Positions 15,933-16,355 of a stretch of 16,355 nucleotides of DNA are shown here, piece after piece. The stretch spans positions 1 through 16,355 of the forward strand of contig JAFRCZ010000028.1 of assembly GCA_017404125.1 (NCBI GenBank), in the 5' to 3' direction. The DNA comes from Methanobrevibacter sp. (GTDB lineage Archaea; Methanobacteriota; Methanobacteria; Methanobacteriales; Methanobacteriaceae). Position numbers and translations under genes: made by a program. The notes beneath the pieces are model-generated. The model was not told where the DNA came from, did no database searches, and saw only the letters and a program-made list of their open reading frames with translations. Positions within the stretch are counted from its first letter, which is position 1, and each line of letters starts with the position of its first letter.

Positions 15933-15970
15933 TAATGTTTCTCCCCATTTAGTTTTTTTTTACGCTAGAT

Positions 15971-15980
15971 TATTATAAAA
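15971..15980 (-). promoter_or_regulatory. thiC TATA box
   Basis: TTTTATAATA on the minus strand, 39-48 bp before the thiC start codon, places transcription start near 15948 and gives a leader of about 15 nt. That leaves no room for a riboswitch. Confidence 0.55.
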
Positions 15981-16355
15981 TCAATATTTCTTAGAATCCT
16001 TTATTTTCCATAAATCATGTTGAGGAATTGCTAAATTTAAATTCAAATATATTTTATTAAAGTAAAGTTTAATTTAATTCTATTTGGCTTGATTTTATAA
16101 TTTTATTTAATTATTTTATCCAATATAAAGATATCTATTTTTTTAGACCTTTATTTCAAAAATAAAGCATTTTTAGGGCTTTTTATCAAATGCCTTTGAT
16201 ATATGTCAAATACATTTTATAAAATATTAAGTATTTTTAAAAAAGATTATGAAAATTAAAAAATAAAAAAAAGATATGGTGAAGATGTAATAAAATTAAA
16301 TGAAAATTGAAGAAGAAGGAAAATCGAAGAAATATAAAAAATAAAAAATAGAAAT
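15981..16355. other. Gene-free right end of the window
   Basis: No convincing gene is present. An 8-bp stem with a 3-nt loop, CTTTATTT (16149-16156) and AAATAAAG (16160-16167), is followed on the plus strand by two T5 runs. A 30-bp interrupted dyad follows at 16188-16217, then a TATA-like TTTTATAAAATA (16215-16226) and a purine-rich stretch to the edge. The last part could be the leader of a plus-strand gene beyond the window, or the terminator tract of a minus-strand gene beyond it. Confidence 0.5.
16188..16217. promoter_or_regulatory. 30-bp interrupted dyad next to a TATA-like box
   Basis: AAATG, 2 nt, TTTGA, 6 nt, TCAAA, 2 nt, CATTT forms a symmetric element with 12 of 15 position pairs complementary. 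It directly abuts TTTTATAAAATA (16215-16226) on the plus strand. It looks like an operator for a promoter firing to the right, out of the window. Confidence 0.45.

Noticed and set aside
16300..16344. Small open reading frame starting MKIEEEGKSKK
   Set aside because: Only 14 codons, no well-placed ribosome binding site, and a purine-rich composition that would give such frames by chance.
15933..16355. Thiamine (TPP) riboswitch upstream of thiC
   Set aside because: The minus strand shows no CTGAGA or ACCTGAT-like core. The best TATA box leaves a leader of about 15 nt, too short for the aptamer.

Overview
The window looks like chromosome from a methanogenic archaeon of the Methanobacteriales, most likely Methanobrevibacter. 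The evidence is very low G+C, giant secreted adhesin-like proteins built from parallel beta-helices and Ig-like repeats, an FmdE-family protein, 6-phospho-3-hexuloisomerase, a short archaeal ThiC, archaeal BRE/TATA promoters, and GGTGAT-type ribosome binding sites. I see no rRNA, tRNA, CRISPR array, insertion sequence or phage gene. The genus assignment is inferred from gene families and composition, not from a database match.

Layout: (1) 1-265 is an AT-rich promoter region with a perfect 16-bp tandem repeat. (2) 266-7690 holds two plus-strand adhesin-like protein genes only 21 bp apart, probably one operon, ending in an unusual terminator zone with a triplicated 25-bp T-rich unit. (3) 7932-12460 is a minus-strand run. 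Read in transcription order it encodes a substrate-binding protein, a FecCD/BtuC-type permease, a FepC/BtuD-type ATPase, an FmdE-family protein with a C-terminal zinc ribbon, and a small SAM-dependent methyltransferase. (4) 12799-13389 (minus) is hexuloisomerase, divergent from (5) 13548-14480 (plus), a regulator combining a LysR/ModE-type winged helix with an oxyanion-binding-protein-like sensor. (6) 14634-15932 (minus) is thiC, with a classical-looking hairpin and U-tract terminator. (7) 15933-16355 carries the thiC promoter and, near the right edge, a strong dyad next to a plus-strand TATA-like box.

How the genes may work together: the adhesin-like proteins are cell-surface proteins, probably for contact with other cells or host material. 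The ABC importer takes up iron, a metal chelate, a corrinoid or possibly molybdate/tungstate. Three things make a molybdate/tungstate system a reasonable hypothesis: FmdE in the same run (its name comes from molybdenum formylmethanofuran dehydrogenase operons), the nearby ModE/ModA-like regulator, and dyad symmetries at both the importer and regulator promoters. The substrate is not proven by the sequence. Hexuloisomerase (pentose phosphate supply by the reverse ribulose monophosphate route) and ThiC (thiamine pyrimidine synthesis) are housekeeping functions.
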